Shown in pieces: positions 40,357-49,186 of a stretch of DNA of 64,000 nucleotides. Positions within the stretch are counted from its first letter, which is position 1; every line of letters starts with the position of its first letter. The notes below the pieces were generated by a model. The model saw nothing but the letters and a program-made list of their open reading frames with translations, was not told the origin of the DNA and did no database searches. The DNA comes from a bacterium HR29 (GTDB lineage Bacteria > Chloroflexota > Dehalococcoidia > Tepidiformales > Tepidiformaceae), in contig BEIF01000001.1 of the NCBI GenBank assembly GCA_002898215.1, positions 415,501 through 479,500 of the forward strand. Direction: 5' to 3'. The translations under genes and the position numbers were made by a program.

Positions 40357-41010
40357 GTGTACCGACGCATCATCACCGGCATCGTCGAACGCGGACGCAC
40401 GCGCGAATTCCTCGAAGCGATGAGGGCCGCTCGCGACCATCAGACCCAGCGGGGCATCCGTGCCCGAACGGCGGTCTGGAGCGCTCTCACCGGGCCGACG
40501 AACTTCGTCCTCATCACCAGCGACTTCAACACGCTGGAGGAACTGGAGAAGTTCACCGAGCTCTCCGCGCTCGACCACCAGTTCGCGGAGATTCGCCGGG
40601 CCGTCCGCTCCAACATGGTGTACGAGGCGTCGCAAGTTTCCATCCATCGGCTGGCGTATCACTCCGAGGGGCTGATCTCGAGCGAGGACGCGACCGCGCC
40701 CCGGCGGTACATGCGCACCCTCTCCGGCGATGTGCAACCTGGCAAGCATCGTGAGTTCGTGATGTCGATCTCCCAGGCGCTGGAGTACCAGAAGCAGCGC
40801 GGCATCGATGCGACGACGAGCGTCTGGTCGGCCGTCACCGGTTCTACGAACGGAGTCACGATCGTGGCCGAATTCGACTCGTTCTCCGAGTTGGAGAAGT
40901 TCGAAGAGATGGCCGCACAGGATGCGCAGTTCGCCGCGCTGCGCCGCGCGACCCGGGAAACGATGGTGTTCCTCACCAGCCAGGTGCAGCTCTACCGCAA
41001 CCTGCTCTGA
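40357..41010 (+). CDS. Tandem-duplicated barrel-like protein
   Basis: A 217-residue protein built of two homologous halves of about 100 residues. Half 1 has VWSALTGPTNFVLITSDFNT and TLEELEKF; half 2 has VWSAVTGSTNGVTIVAEFDS and SFSELEKFEEM. Both begin with a strand around YRRIITG or YMRTLSG. The fold resembles the NIPSNAP or antibiotic-monooxygenase (ferredoxin-like dimer) type, so the two halves would pseudo-dimerise within one chain. No catalytic motif is evident. GTG start with GGGGG upstream; a TAGACT box lies at 40303-40308. Function unknown. Confidence 0.68.
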   Translation: MYRRIITGIVERGRTREFLEAMRAARDHQTQRGIRARTAVWSALTGPTNFVLITSDFNTLEELEKFTELSALDHQFAEIRRAVRSNMVYEASQVSIHRLAYHSEGLISSEDATAPRRYMRTLSGDVQPGKHREFVMSISQALEYQKQRGIDATTSVWSAVTGSTNGVTIVAEFDSFSELEKFEEMAAQDAQFAALRRATRETMVFLTSQVQLYRNLL

Positions 41011-41037
41011 GGCTTCGCTCGCATCGTTGGTGGCGAC

Positions 41038-41064
41038 GAAGGGCGGCCGCCAGGGCCGCCCTTC
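41038..41064. terminator. Hairpin terminator between convergent genes
   Basis: GAAGGGCGGC (41038-41047) and GCCGCCCTTC (41055-41064) form a perfect 10-base-pair stem with a 7-base loop, sitting between the duplicated-barrel gene and erpA. Its position suggests a bidirectional terminator. Confidence 0.7.
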
Positions 41065-41089
41065 TCACTCCTCTCCGATGGTCGGAACG

Positions 41090-41476
41090 CTAGCAGCAGG
41101 GCCGCGGCGTCCCGCTTCCGTCGGCCGTCTGGAAGCTCGAGCCGCAGGCGCAGCTTCGCACCGCGTTCGGGTTGAAGATGCTGAAGCCGCTCTTCATGAC
41201 GTCTTCGACGTAGTCGATCTCGGCGCCCTTCAGGTAGACGGCGCTTTCGGGGTCGATGACGATGCGGACTCCGTGCTGCTCGAGGACGATGTCGTCCTCC
41301 TCCGTCGTCCGGGCGAGCGCCATGCCGTACTGGTATCCGGAGCAGCCGCCGCCCGCCACGAAGACGCGCAGCGCCCCTTCGGGAAGCTGTCGCGACTCGA
41401 GAAGGGCCTTCGCCTTGGCGGCCGCCTTCTCGGTGATCGTCACAAGGGGAGTGTCGGTCTGCACGAAGTCGGTCAT
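41090..41476 (-). CDS. erpA: Iron-sulfur cluster insertion protein ErpA/IscA family
   Basis: A-type carrier delivering Fe-S clusters to apo-enzymes. The 128-residue protein has the three family cysteines in GGGCSGYQYGM (Cys45) and SCACGSSF (Cys109, Cys111). A second Cys pair ends the protein (PCC), beyond the usual end of the family, and is notable. GGAGG precedes the ATG. It is divergent from the cysteine desulfurase gene with 103 bases between starts, so both may be controlled together. Confidence 0.92.
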   Translation of the reverse strand: MTDFVQTDTPLVTITEKAAAKAKALLESRQLPEGALRVFVAGGGCSGYQYGMALARTTEEDDIVLEQHGVRIVIDPESAVYLKGAEIDYVEDVMKSGFSIFNPNAVRSCACGSSFQTADGSGTPRPCC

Positions 41477-41579
41477 TTCGCCTCCAGCTCCGGAAATCCG
41501 GGTTCGCCCCCGCGTTGCTACGAAAAGCGTAGCAGAGCTCGGGGGAGGGCGTCTATCTTGGTAGCAGCGGAGGAGAGCT

Positions 41580-42749
41580 ATGGGGCGTATCTACCTCGAC
41601 CACGCCGCCACCACGCCCGTCGACCCTCGCGTGCTGGAGGCGATGTGGCCGTACTACACCAAGTACTGGGGCAATCCGTCGAGCATCTACCTCGAAGGTC
41701 AGGAGGCACGTCGCGCGCTCGACGAGGCTCGGAAGCAGTGCGCCGACCTCCTCGAGGCGTCGCCGAAGGAGATCGTGTTCACCAGCGGCGGTACCGAGTC
41801 CGACAACGCCGCCATTCGGGGGGCCGCCTTCGCCCAGCGCGCCCTCGGGCGAGGGAACCATATCGTGACCAGTGCCATCGAACACCACGCGGTGCTCCAC
41901 ACGGTCGAGCAGCTCGAGCGCGAGGGCTTCCGCGCGACCTACCTGCCGGTGGACGAGGAAGGAGTGGTTGACCTCGAGGCGCTGGCCAACGCGGTGGGAC
42001 CCGAAACGGTCGTCGTCAGCATCATGGCCGCCAACAATGAGGTCGGGACTATCGAACCGATCGCGGAAGCGGTCCGCATCGCCAAGCAGCGGAACCCCCG
42101 CGTGGTCTTCCACACGGATGCGGTTCAGGCGGCCGGTGCGATCGACATCACTCCCTCGAAGCTCGGTGTCGACCTGTTGAGCATCGCCGCCCACAAGCTC
42201 TACGGCCCGAAGGGGGTCGGGCTCCTCTACATCAAGAATCGAACACCGTGGCAGCCGATGCTGTTGGGCGGTGGACAGGAGCGCGAGCGGCGCGCTGGGA
42301 CGGAGAACGTCCCCGGAATCGTCGGCCTCGCAGCCGCTATGAAGCTTGCCTGGGAGGAGATGCCGGAACGGAACGCCCACGCTCGCCGGCTCCGCGACCG
42401 GCTCTTCTACGGCCTCCCGGAGCGCATACCCGACACCGTCATCACCGGACCTAAGGACCCGGAGAGGCGCCTGCCGAACAACTTCAGCTGCTGCTTCCGC
42501 AACGTCGAAGGAGAAAGCGTCCTGCTCGCCCTCGACATGGCCGACATCGCCGCGAGCTCGGGGAGCGCCTGCTCTACCGGCTCCGTCGAACCTTCGCACG
42601 TGCTCACGGCCATGGGTATCGACCGTGACCTCGCCCATGCCTCGTTGCGACTCACCGTCGGAAAGGGGAACACCGACGAGGATATCGACCGGGTGCTGGA
42701 GGTCCTGCCCGGCATCGTGCAGCGGCTGCGTGCCCTCGCCGGCCGGTAG
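41580..42749 (+). CDS. iscS: Cysteine desulfurase (NifS/IscS family)
   Basis: Takes sulfur from cysteine as persulfide for Fe-S assembly, tRNA thiolation or cofactors. The 389-residue PLP enzyme has HTDAVQAAG (Asp180 binds PLP), SIAAHKLYGPKG with PLP Lys206, and SSGSACSTG with Cys331, the persulfide carrier. HRLDHAATTPVDP-type N-terminus (YLDHAATTPVD) is typical. The short active-site loop marks the NifS/IscS type rather than SufS. GCGGAGGAG precedes the ATG. No IscU gene is found in the window. Confidence 0.93.
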   Translation: MGRIYLDHAATTPVDPRVLEAMWPYYTKYWGNPSSIYLEGQEARRALDEARKQCADLLEASPKEIVFTSGGTESDNAAIRGAAFAQRALGRGNHIVTSAIEHHAVLHTVEQLEREGFRATYLPVDEEGVVDLEALANAVGPETVVVSIMAANNEVGTIEPIAEAVRIAKQRNPRVVFHTDAVQAAGAIDITPSKLGVDLLSIAAHKLYGPKGVGLLYIKNRTPWQPMLLGGGQERERRAGTENVPGIVGLAAAMKLAWEEMPERNAHARRLRDRLFYGLPERIPDTVITGPKDPERRLPNNFSCCFRNVEGESVLLALDMADIAASSGSACSTGSVEPSHVLTAMGIDRDLAHASLRLTVGKGNTDEDIDRVLEVLPGIVQRLRALAGR

Positions 42750-42759
42750 GGACGGTCGG

Positions 42760-43017
42760 TCAGTCGCCGGGGACGCCTTTCTCCCGCAGGAAGTCGATGA
42801 TGTCTTGCACGGTGCGGATGTTTTCCGCGTCCTCTTCGGTGATTTCGAACTCGGCGTCGCCGGAGAAGGCCTCCTCCAGGGCGATGGTGAGGTCCACGAT
42901 GTCGAGCGAGTCTGCCCGCAGGTCGTCGATGAGGTGCGACTCCGGCGTCACTTCCTCGGGCTTCACCTTCAGCTGTGCCACGATCACGTCGCGCACGCGT
43001 TCGAAGAGGGTGGGCAT
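42760..43017 (-). CDS. acpP: Acyl carrier protein
   Basis: An 85-residue acidic four-helix carrier of fatty acid synthesis. RADSLDIVDLTIALEE contains the serine that receives the 4'-phosphopantetheine (DSL). The ATG at 43017 is the usual start; an in-frame upstream extension is not supported. It is the last gene of the fabD-fabF-fabF-acpP operon, 62 bases after the second fabF. No acpS gene is in the window. Confidence 0.95.
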   Translation of the reverse strand: MPTLFERVRDVIVAQLKVKPEEVTPESHLIDDLRADSLDIVDLTIALEEAFSGDAEFEITEEDAENIRTVQDIIDFLREKGVPGD

Positions 43018-43079
43018 GCAGGCCTCCGCAGGGAGAGTCGGGCGGACGGCTGGTACCGCGCCCCGTCCGCGAGGGTACG

Positions 43080-44318
43080 TCACCGCCGGTACTTGCGGAA
43101 GACAACGCAGGCGTTCTGCCCGCCGAAGCCGAAGCCGTTGGCCAACGCCGCCCGCACCTCGCGCGGCCGAGCCCGGAGCGGCGTGTAGTCGAGATCGCAG
43201 TCGGGGTCGGGGTGTTCGAGGTTGATGGTCGGCGGGACCACGTCCTCGGCGCAGGCCATGACCGCCACCAGCGCGCCGAGCGCCCCCGCCGCCCCCAGCA
43301 GGTGGCCGGCCATCGACTTCGGCGCCGTGACCGAGATGCCGCGCGCTGCCTCGCCCAGCGCCGTCTTGATGGCCACGGTCTCGGCGACGTCGTTCAGGGG
43401 AGTGCCGGTCCCGTGGGCCACGATGCAGTCGACCTCACGGGGCTCGATGCCGGCGTCGGCTAGTGCGGCGGCCATTGCGTGGGCCGCGCCGCTCCCGTCC
43501 TCGAGCGGTGCGGTGATGTGGTAGGCGTCGCACGACAGACCCCCGCCGGCCAGTTCGGCGTAGATGTGGGCACCCCGGCGGAGGGCTCGCTCTTCGCTCT
43601 CGATGGCGAGCACGACCGCCCCTTCCGAGAAGACGAAGCCGTCCCGGTCCCGGTCGAACGGCCGGCTCGCTGCCTCCGGTGCGTCGTTGCGGCGGCTGAG
43701 GGCGCGCATGTTCGCCAGCGCGGCGATAGGAAGCGGGTGGAGCGCGGCTTCCGTGCCGCCGGCGAAGACGACGTCGGCGATGCCCCGTTCGATGAGCTGC
43801 TTCGCCTCGATGAAGGAGTAGAGCCCGCTGGCGCAGGCGGCGACGCTCGCCATGGCGGGACCGCGGAGCCCCAGGCGCATCGCGACCTGGCAGGCCCCCA
43901 TGTTGGGAGCCATGGTTGGGATGAAGAACGCGCTGATCCGCTCCGGCCCGCGTTCCAGGAGGACCTGCGTTTCGGCGATGGTGTCCAGCACCCCGCCGGC
44001 GCCGGTCGCGATGGCAGCCGCTGCTCGCTCGCGCTCGTCGTCGGCGATGACGACCCCGGCGTCCGCGGCGGCCTGAACCGCCGCTGCCACGGCGAGCTGG
44101 GCGAAGCGGGACATCCGTCGGGCGGCTTTCGTATCCATGTAGCGGGTCGGCTCGAAGCCCTTCACCTCCCCTGCGATGCGCACGGGGAGGTTCGAGGCAT
44201 CGAAGCGCGTGATCGGACCGATGCCGGAGCGCCCAGCGAGGAGGTTCTCCCACGTTTCACGGCCACTCAGCCCCACAGGGGTCACCGCGCCGATGCCGGT
44301 CACCACAGCCCGTCGCAC
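43080..44318 (-). CDS. fabF: 3-oxoacyl-ACP synthase II (FabF), downstream copy
   Basis: Condenses acyl-ACP with malonyl-ACP to lengthen fatty acids. The 412-residue thiolase-fold enzyme has the Cys-His-His triad: VAACASG (Cys162), AHGTGTPLND (His302) and SMAGHLLGAAG (His339). GTG start, with GAGGAG 8 bases upstream. It is one of two adjacent fabF genes that share the triad but differ along their length, so the two may take different chain lengths. 40 bases separate it from the first copy. acpP follows. Confidence 0.93.
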   Translation of the reverse strand: MRRAVVTGIGAVTPVGLSGRETWENLLAGRSGIGPITRFDASNLPVRIAGEVKGFEPTRYMDTKAARRMSRFAQLAVAAAVQAAADAGVVIADDERERAAAAIATGAGGVLDTIAETQVLLERGPERISAFFIPTMAPNMGACQVAMRLGLRGPAMASVAACASGLYSFIEAKQLIERGIADVVFAGGTEAALHPLPIAALANMRALSRRNDAPEAASRPFDRDRDGFVFSEGAVVLAIESEERALRRGAHIYAELAGGGLSCDAYHITAPLEDGSGAAHAMAAALADAGIEPREVDCIVAHGTGTPLNDVAETVAIKTALGEAARGISVTAPKSMAGHLLGAAGALGALVAVMACAEDVVPPTINLEHPDPDCDLDYTPLRARPREVRAALANGFGFGGQNACVVFRKYRR

Positions 44319-44358
44319 GTCCGTTCGCTCCTCGTTCGGGATGTTCGAGCGGTGGGGC

Positions 44359-45597
44359 TCATTCGACCGCGCGGAAGATGATGGCGGCGTTGTGGCCCCC
44401 CAGCCCCACCGAGGTCGAGATGGCAACCCGCACGGGGCGACGTCGCGCCTCGTTCGGGACGTAGTCGAGGTCGCACTCCGGGTCGGGGGTCGTGTAGTTG
44501 ATGGTCGGCGGCACCACCTGGTCGCGGATGGCCATCACGCAGGCGAGGGCCTCCACGGAGCCGGAGGCGCCCATGCAATGCCCCGTGATGGGCTTCACCG
44601 AGCTGATGGCGCACCGGTAGGCAGCCTCGCCCAGCACCTCCTTGAACACGCGCGTCTCGACTCGGTCGTTCAACGGCGTGCCCGACCCGTGGGGGTTGAT
44701 GTAGTCGACCTCATCCGGGCGGATGCCGGCCTTCCGGATCGCCGCCTCGAGGGCTCGACGCAGCCCTCGTCCCGTTTCGTGGAGGGCGATCATGTCGTAG
44801 GCGTCGTTCGAAGAGCCGTAGCCGATGACCTCGCAGTAGATGCGCGCACCCCGGGCCACCGCGTGTTCGTACTCCTCGAAGATGAAGGCCGCGGCACCTT
44901 CCCCGGCCACGAAACCGTCGCGGTTCAAGTCGAACGGCTTCAGCGCGCGCTCGGGGTGCTCGTTATCGGAAGCGAGGGCGCGCATCGAGCACCAGGTGGC
45001 GTGGAAGATGGGGAGCAGCACCGCGTCGCAGGCGCCGGTGATGACCGCCGTTGCATCACCCCGGCGGATCGTCTCGAACGCTTCGCCGAGGGCGCCGGTG
45101 CCGGTGGCGCAGGCGGAGACGACGGCCATGTTCGGCCCCCGCGCGCCCGTGGCGATGGCGATATGTCCGCTGGCGGCATCGTCGATGAAGTTCGCCACCA
45201 GGAACGGCGTCACCCTCCGTGGGCCTTTCTCCTCGAGCACCTTCTGCCACTCGACCACGAGGTCGATGCCGCCACCACCCGAGGAGAAGATGACGCCCAC
45301 GTCGTCGGCGTTCTCCTCGGTGATCGCCAGCCCTGAATCCTCGAGCGCCTCCAGCGCCGCGGCCAATCCGAACTTCACACCCCGGCTCATGTACCGCTGC
45401 TGGCGAGGGTCGACCCGCTCTCCGAGGTCGAAGTTCTTCACCTCGGCCTGGATGCGAACCGGGTACGGCTCGGGATCGAAGAGCGTGATGGGCCCGATGC
45501 CGCTTCGGCCCTCAACCATCGCTCGCCACGTATCTTCGGCGGTATTGCCGGCAGCGGTGACCGCTCCGACGCCCGTCACCACCACGCGACGGCTCAT
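44359..45597 (-). CDS. fabF: 3-oxoacyl-ACP synthase II (FabF), upstream copy
   Basis: A 412-residue condensing enzyme with an intact triad: VSACATGTGAL (Cys163), NPHGSGTPLND (His303) and ITGHCMGASG (His340). It differs from the downstream copy in the first half and in the loop VVEWQKVLEEKGPRR, so the pair is not a recent duplication. The ATG overlaps the fabD stop (ATGA), suggesting coupling. Because both copies keep catalytic residues, neither looks like a chain-length factor of the polyketide kind. Confidence 0.92.
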   Translation of the reverse strand: MSRRVVVTGVGAVTAAGNTAEDTWRAMVEGRSGIGPITLFDPEPYPVRIQAEVKNFDLGERVDPRQQRYMSRGVKFGLAAALEALEDSGLAITEENADDVGVIFSSGGGGIDLVVEWQKVLEEKGPRRVTPFLVANFIDDAASGHIAIATGARGPNMAVVSACATGTGALGEAFETIRRGDATAVITGACDAVLLPIFHATWCSMRALASDNEHPERALKPFDLNRDGFVAGEGAAAFIFEEYEHAVARGARIYCEVIGYGSSNDAYDMIALHETGRGLRRALEAAIRKAGIRPDEVDYINPHGSGTPLNDRVETRVFKEVLGEAAYRCAISSVKPITGHCMGASGSVEALACVMAIRDQVVPPTINYTTPDPECDLDYVPNEARRRPVRVAISTSVGLGGHNAAIIFRAVE

Positions 45598-46589
45598 TGG
45601 GCGGCGGCCTCCACGAGCCGGAAGTTCTCGCTCAGGAGCCCCTCGTGCTCGTCGCTGATGGATACCGCGTTCGCCTCGTAATCGATACGGCGAATGAGCC
45701 GCGTGAGCACGTTGCCGGGGCCCACTTCGATGAACATGTCCGCCCCGTGGCGGCGCATCTCCTCCACGGCACGCTGCCACATCACGCCCATCGTGAGCTG
45801 GTCGCGCAGCTCCTGGACGACCGCTGGCTGAGTTCGGAGCAAGCGTGCGTCGATGTTGCTCACGAGCGGCTGTCGGGGGTCCCTCACGTGGAGCGCCTGG
45901 AGCAGGCGGCTCATGCCTTCGCTCGCTTTCGCCATGAGCGGTGAATGCGAAGCGATGGAGATGGGCAGCCGGATGACGCGGCGCGCTCCCGCCTTCTCCG
46001 CGAGCTCCATGGCACGGCGGAGGGGCTTCAAGGCGCCCGAAATGACGTTCTGCCCTTCGCAGTTGTTGGTGGCCACGCCGACGTAGTCGCCTTCCTCTTC
46101 GGAGGCCGTGAGGCAGATTTCGATGACCCGCTCCGTCGACAGTCCGAGGATGGAGGCCATGCCGCCGGGCCGCTCGCGGCCTGCTTCATCCATCAGCCGG
46201 CCTCGCTCCCGAACGGCCAGCAGCCCTTCTTCGAAGGTGAGCGACCCCGCCGCCACCGCGGCGGTGTATTCGCCCATGGAATGCCCGGCGATGATGAACG
46301 GCTCGAGCTTCCGGTCGAGCGCCTCCCACCGCTCGCGCAGCGCCGCCAGCCACGCCATGGATGTGACGAAGGTCGCCGGCTGCTGGATGGCCGTCTGTTC
46401 GAGCTCTTCGGCCGTGCCCTCGAAGCAGAGGCGGGAGATCTTCTGCTCCAGCACCTCGTCGGCCCGGCGAAAGACCTCTCTCGCTGCGCGCGAAATCTTC
46501 GCGATGCGCTCGCCCATCCCCGGGTGCTGAGAACCTTGGCCAGGGAAGACGAGCGCGAGCCTCCGCCACGGCTTGATCTCTTGGTCCAT
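45594..46589 (-). CDS. fabD: Malonyl-CoA:ACP transacylase
   Basis: Moves malonyl from CoA to ACP for fatty acid elongation. The 331-residue protein has VFPGQGSQHPGM (residues 14-25), the nucleophile elbow IIAGHSMGEYTA (Ser104) and SIASHSPLMA (His215). The ATG at 46589 fits the family length; an ATG-independent upstream reading is possible but unsupported. GGAGTGGGG lies upstream. First gene of the fab operon. fabG, fabH and fabZ genes are not in the window. Confidence 0.93.
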   Translation of the reverse strand: MDQEIKPWRRLALVFPGQGSQHPGMGERIAKISRAAREVFRRADEVLEQKISRLCFEGTAEELEQTAIQQPATFVTSMAWLAALRERWEALDRKLEPFIIAGHSMGEYTAAVAAGSLTFEEGLLAVRERGRLMDEAGRERPGGMASILGLSTERVIEICLTASEEEGDYVGVATNNCEGQNVISGALKPLRRAMELAEKAGARRVIRLPISIASHSPLMAKASEGMSRLLQALHVRDPRQPLVSNIDARLLRTQPAVVQELRDQLTMGVMWQRAVEEMRRHGADMFIEVGPGNVLTRLIRRIDYEANAVSISDEHEGLLSENFRLVEAAAQ

Positions 46590-46679
46590 GGGCCGCTGCC
46601 CCACTCCGCTCTGCGAAGTCTCCGGCGCGCGTGCGCCGATGCCTGAGCATACCACGCCGGGCTGGCGTTGAAGAGGTGC

Positions 46680-49115
46680 TCAAACGAGCGAAACGGGGTC
46701 GACATCGACGGACCACGCGGTACCGAGCGGGACGTCCCTGAGCAGCGATGCCGGGTCCCGGCCCCGGAGCAGGATCGTCCAGCGGTACAAGCCGCGCCAG
46801 CGGTGAACGTACGCGGGAGAAGGGCCGAGGATTTCCGGCTCGGTGTGGCCGGCAGCGTCCCTCCGGAGTCGGAGCTCGTTGGCGACGGCGATGGCGTGCC
46901 GAAGGCCCCGCTCGCGGTTGGCATGCCGGAACTCCAGCCTCACGAGCCGGGCGAACGGCGGATAACCTGCGGTCCGACGGTGCGCCACCTCGTGCTCGTA
47001 GAAGGCGAGATAATCGTGGGCGGCCGCGGCCTGGATGGGCGGCGCCTCCGGCTGGTACGTCTGCACGAAGACCTGCCCCCGGGCGAACCGCCGTCCCGCG
47101 CGCCCGGCGACCTGCTCGATGAGCTGGTACGTGCGCTCGTGTGCGGTGTACACGGGGAGGTTGAGCGCGACGTCGGCGTCGACCACGCCGACGACCGAGA
47201 CGGCGGGTAAGTCGAGCCCCTTCGCCAGGACCTGCGTCCCCACCAGGATGTCGAGTTCGCCGCTGGTCATCTGCTGCAGCAGCCGTTCGTGAGCGCCCTT
47301 CCGGCGCGCCGTGTCGCTGTCCCAGCGGGCCACGCGGGCGTTCGGGAACGTTGCCCGTGCTTCGCGCTCGATGCGCTGCGTTCCGACGCCGAAGGGCCGG
47401 CAGCGCGGGCCGCCGCAGGAAGGACAGAGGAGGGGCACGCGGGTCCGGCGGCCGCAGTGGGTGCAGCGGAGGCGGAGAGCGCCGCTCTCTTCGGCCATCA
47501 ACGCCATCGCCACCCGGCAGGAGGGGCACTGGGGGACGAAGCCGCAATCCCTGCAAAGGAGGAACCTCGCCAAGCCCAATCGGTTCGTGAACAGGATCAC
47601 CTGCTCGCCCGAATCCAAAGCGCCGCGGATCGCCTCCTGGAGGGCGCGGCTGAAGACGGAGCGGTTGCCGGCCGCCAGCTCCGCCCGCATGTCCACCACC
47701 GTCACCTCGGGCAATGGAAGTGGGACAGGGCCGGCCTCGCCGGGGGCGAGTCGCTCGCCGAGCTCGACGAGCCGGTATTCGCCTCGCCGAGCGGCGTGGT
47801 AGGTGCAGACGTCCGGGGTGGCGCTCCCGAGGACCAGCGTCGCTCCCGTGCGCTCGGCGAGGAAGCGCGCTACCTCTCTCGCGTGGTAGCGGGGAGGTGG
47901 TTCCGATTGCTTGAAGGAGGGCTCGTGCTCTTCGTCCACGATGATGAGGCGCAGGTTCGGCACCGGAGCGAAGACGGCGGACCGTGAACCGACCACCAGC
48001 CGCGCCGCTCCGGCCCGCACGCGGAACCACTGGTCGAACCGCTCCCCGAGCGAGAGCTGAGAATGGAAGACGGCGAGGCTGCGGCCGAAGTGCCGCCCGA
48101 ACCGCTCGATGACCTGCGGGGTGAGGGAGATTTCGGGAACGAGGACGATGACGCCGCCCCCATCCGCCAGAGCCCGTTCGGCCAGCCGAAGGTACACCTC
48201 GGTCTTTCCCGAGCCCGTCACGCCGTGCAACAGGTAACGGCCCGGGGCGGAGACGATCGTTTCGAACGCGGCCTGCTGGGCCGGGGAGAGAACGGCGGAA
48301 AGCGGCTCGGAGCCCTCGGGAACGGCAGGCTGCCGCCAGACGCGGACGGCCGTCTCCTCCAGCAGACCGGCGCTGGCGAGGCGCTGCAGGTGGGCGCGTT
48401 CGGCCCCGAGGGCCCGGACTTCCGACAGAGGGAGCTCGCCTCCGGCATCGGCGAGCGCAGCGAGGACGCGCGCCTCGACGCCGCGCCGTTGGCCGGCTTC
48501 GCGTCGCGCGGCCGCCGAGTCGACGGTGAGGCGCACGCGTCGCTCGAACTTCGGCCGGCCGCCGGGGAGCCGGAGCCCGGTGGCGACGGAGAGGAGGCCG
48601 CGCTCCTGAAGGGACCGCAGCCGCGCCTCGGTAGCCTCAGGCACGGCCTGCCGCAGCTCCGCCAGGGACACCTGCCCCCGCGAACTCACGAACTGGAGGA
48701 TGCGCCGTTCGCTCGCATCCCCCGGGTAGAGCGCCGGCACATTTCTCGCGGTCACCATCGTGACAGGGGTTTGCGAGTACCCCGGCGGAAGGCAGACCGC
48801 TACGGCATCCCACAAGGGAGCCAGGTACTCCTCGGTCAACCATTCAGCGAGGGCGATGTGAGCGGCATCGAGGAGGGGCTCCGGTTCGGCGGGAGCGGTG
48901 ATCTCCTTGATTTCTGCCCCGCCGACGCTGGGCTCGTCGGCCGTTCGGAGTACGACGCCCTGGAGGACCTGGGAGCCGAACGGCACGAAGACTGGCTGGC
49001 CGGGCAGCACGCGCATCCCGGGCGGAATTCGATAGGTGTACGGCCGCCGCGCCGGGATGGGGCTATTGACCGCGACCTCGGCGTACCGCGCTGCGCCCAA
49101 ACCCATGGCTGGCAT
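46680..49115 (-). CDS. priA: Primosomal protein N' (PriA helicase)
   Basis: Restarts stalled replication forks by unwinding DNA and loading the replisome. About 811 residues: an N-terminal DNA-binding domain, Walker A GVTGSGKTEVYLRLAE, motif II VDEEHEPSFK, and a zinc-binding segment with CRDCGFVPQCPSC and CTHCGRRTRVPLLCPSCG, then VAGRAGRRFARGQV. The start is uncertain between ATG at 49115, ATG at 49106 and TTG at 49142. It ends 90 bases before fabD in the same direction. Divergent from the amidohydrolase gene. Confidence 0.93.
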   Translation of the reverse strand: MPAMGLGAARYAEVAVNSPIPARRPYTYRIPPGMRVLPGQPVFVPFGSQVLQGVVLRTADEPSVGGAEIKEITAPAEPEPLLDAAHIALAEWLTEEYLAPLWDAVAVCLPPGYSQTPVTMVTARNVPALYPGDASERRILQFVSSRGQVSLAELRQAVPEATEARLRSLQERGLLSVATGLRLPGGRPKFERRVRLTVDSAAARREAGQRRGVEARVLAALADAGGELPLSEVRALGAERAHLQRLASAGLLEETAVRVWRQPAVPEGSEPLSAVLSPAQQAAFETIVSAPGRYLLHGVTGSGKTEVYLRLAERALADGGGVIVLVPEISLTPQVIERFGRHFGRSLAVFHSQLSLGERFDQWFRVRAGAARLVVGSRSAVFAPVPNLRLIIVDEEHEPSFKQSEPPPRYHAREVARFLAERTGATLVLGSATPDVCTYHAARRGEYRLVELGERLAPGEAGPVPLPLPEVTVVDMRAELAAGNRSVFSRALQEAIRGALDSGEQVILFTNRLGLARFLLCRDCGFVPQCPSCRVAMALMAEESGALRLRCTHCGRRTRVPLLCPSCGGPRCRPFGVGTQRIEREARATFPNARVARWDSDTARRKGAHERLLQQMTSGELDILVGTQVLAKGLDLPAVSVVGVVDADVALNLPVYTAHERTYQLIEQVAGRAGRRFARGQVFVQTYQPEAPPIQAAAAHDYLAFYEHEVAHRRTAGYPPFARLVRLEFRHANRERGLRHAIAVANELRLRRDAAGHTEPEILGPSPAYVHRWRGLYRWTILLRGRDPASLLRDVPLGTAWSVDVDPVSLV

Positions 49116-49186
49116 GGTGAAGGGGGCCAGCGCCTTCGCCAAGCGCCGGCGGCTTCGGATGGTACACTGCGCCGGAGGGTCCGCCG

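Noticed and set aside
46590-46679. CGGCGC...GCGCCG hairpin between priA and fabD as a terminator
   Set aside because: Only six base pairs with no T-run on either strand.
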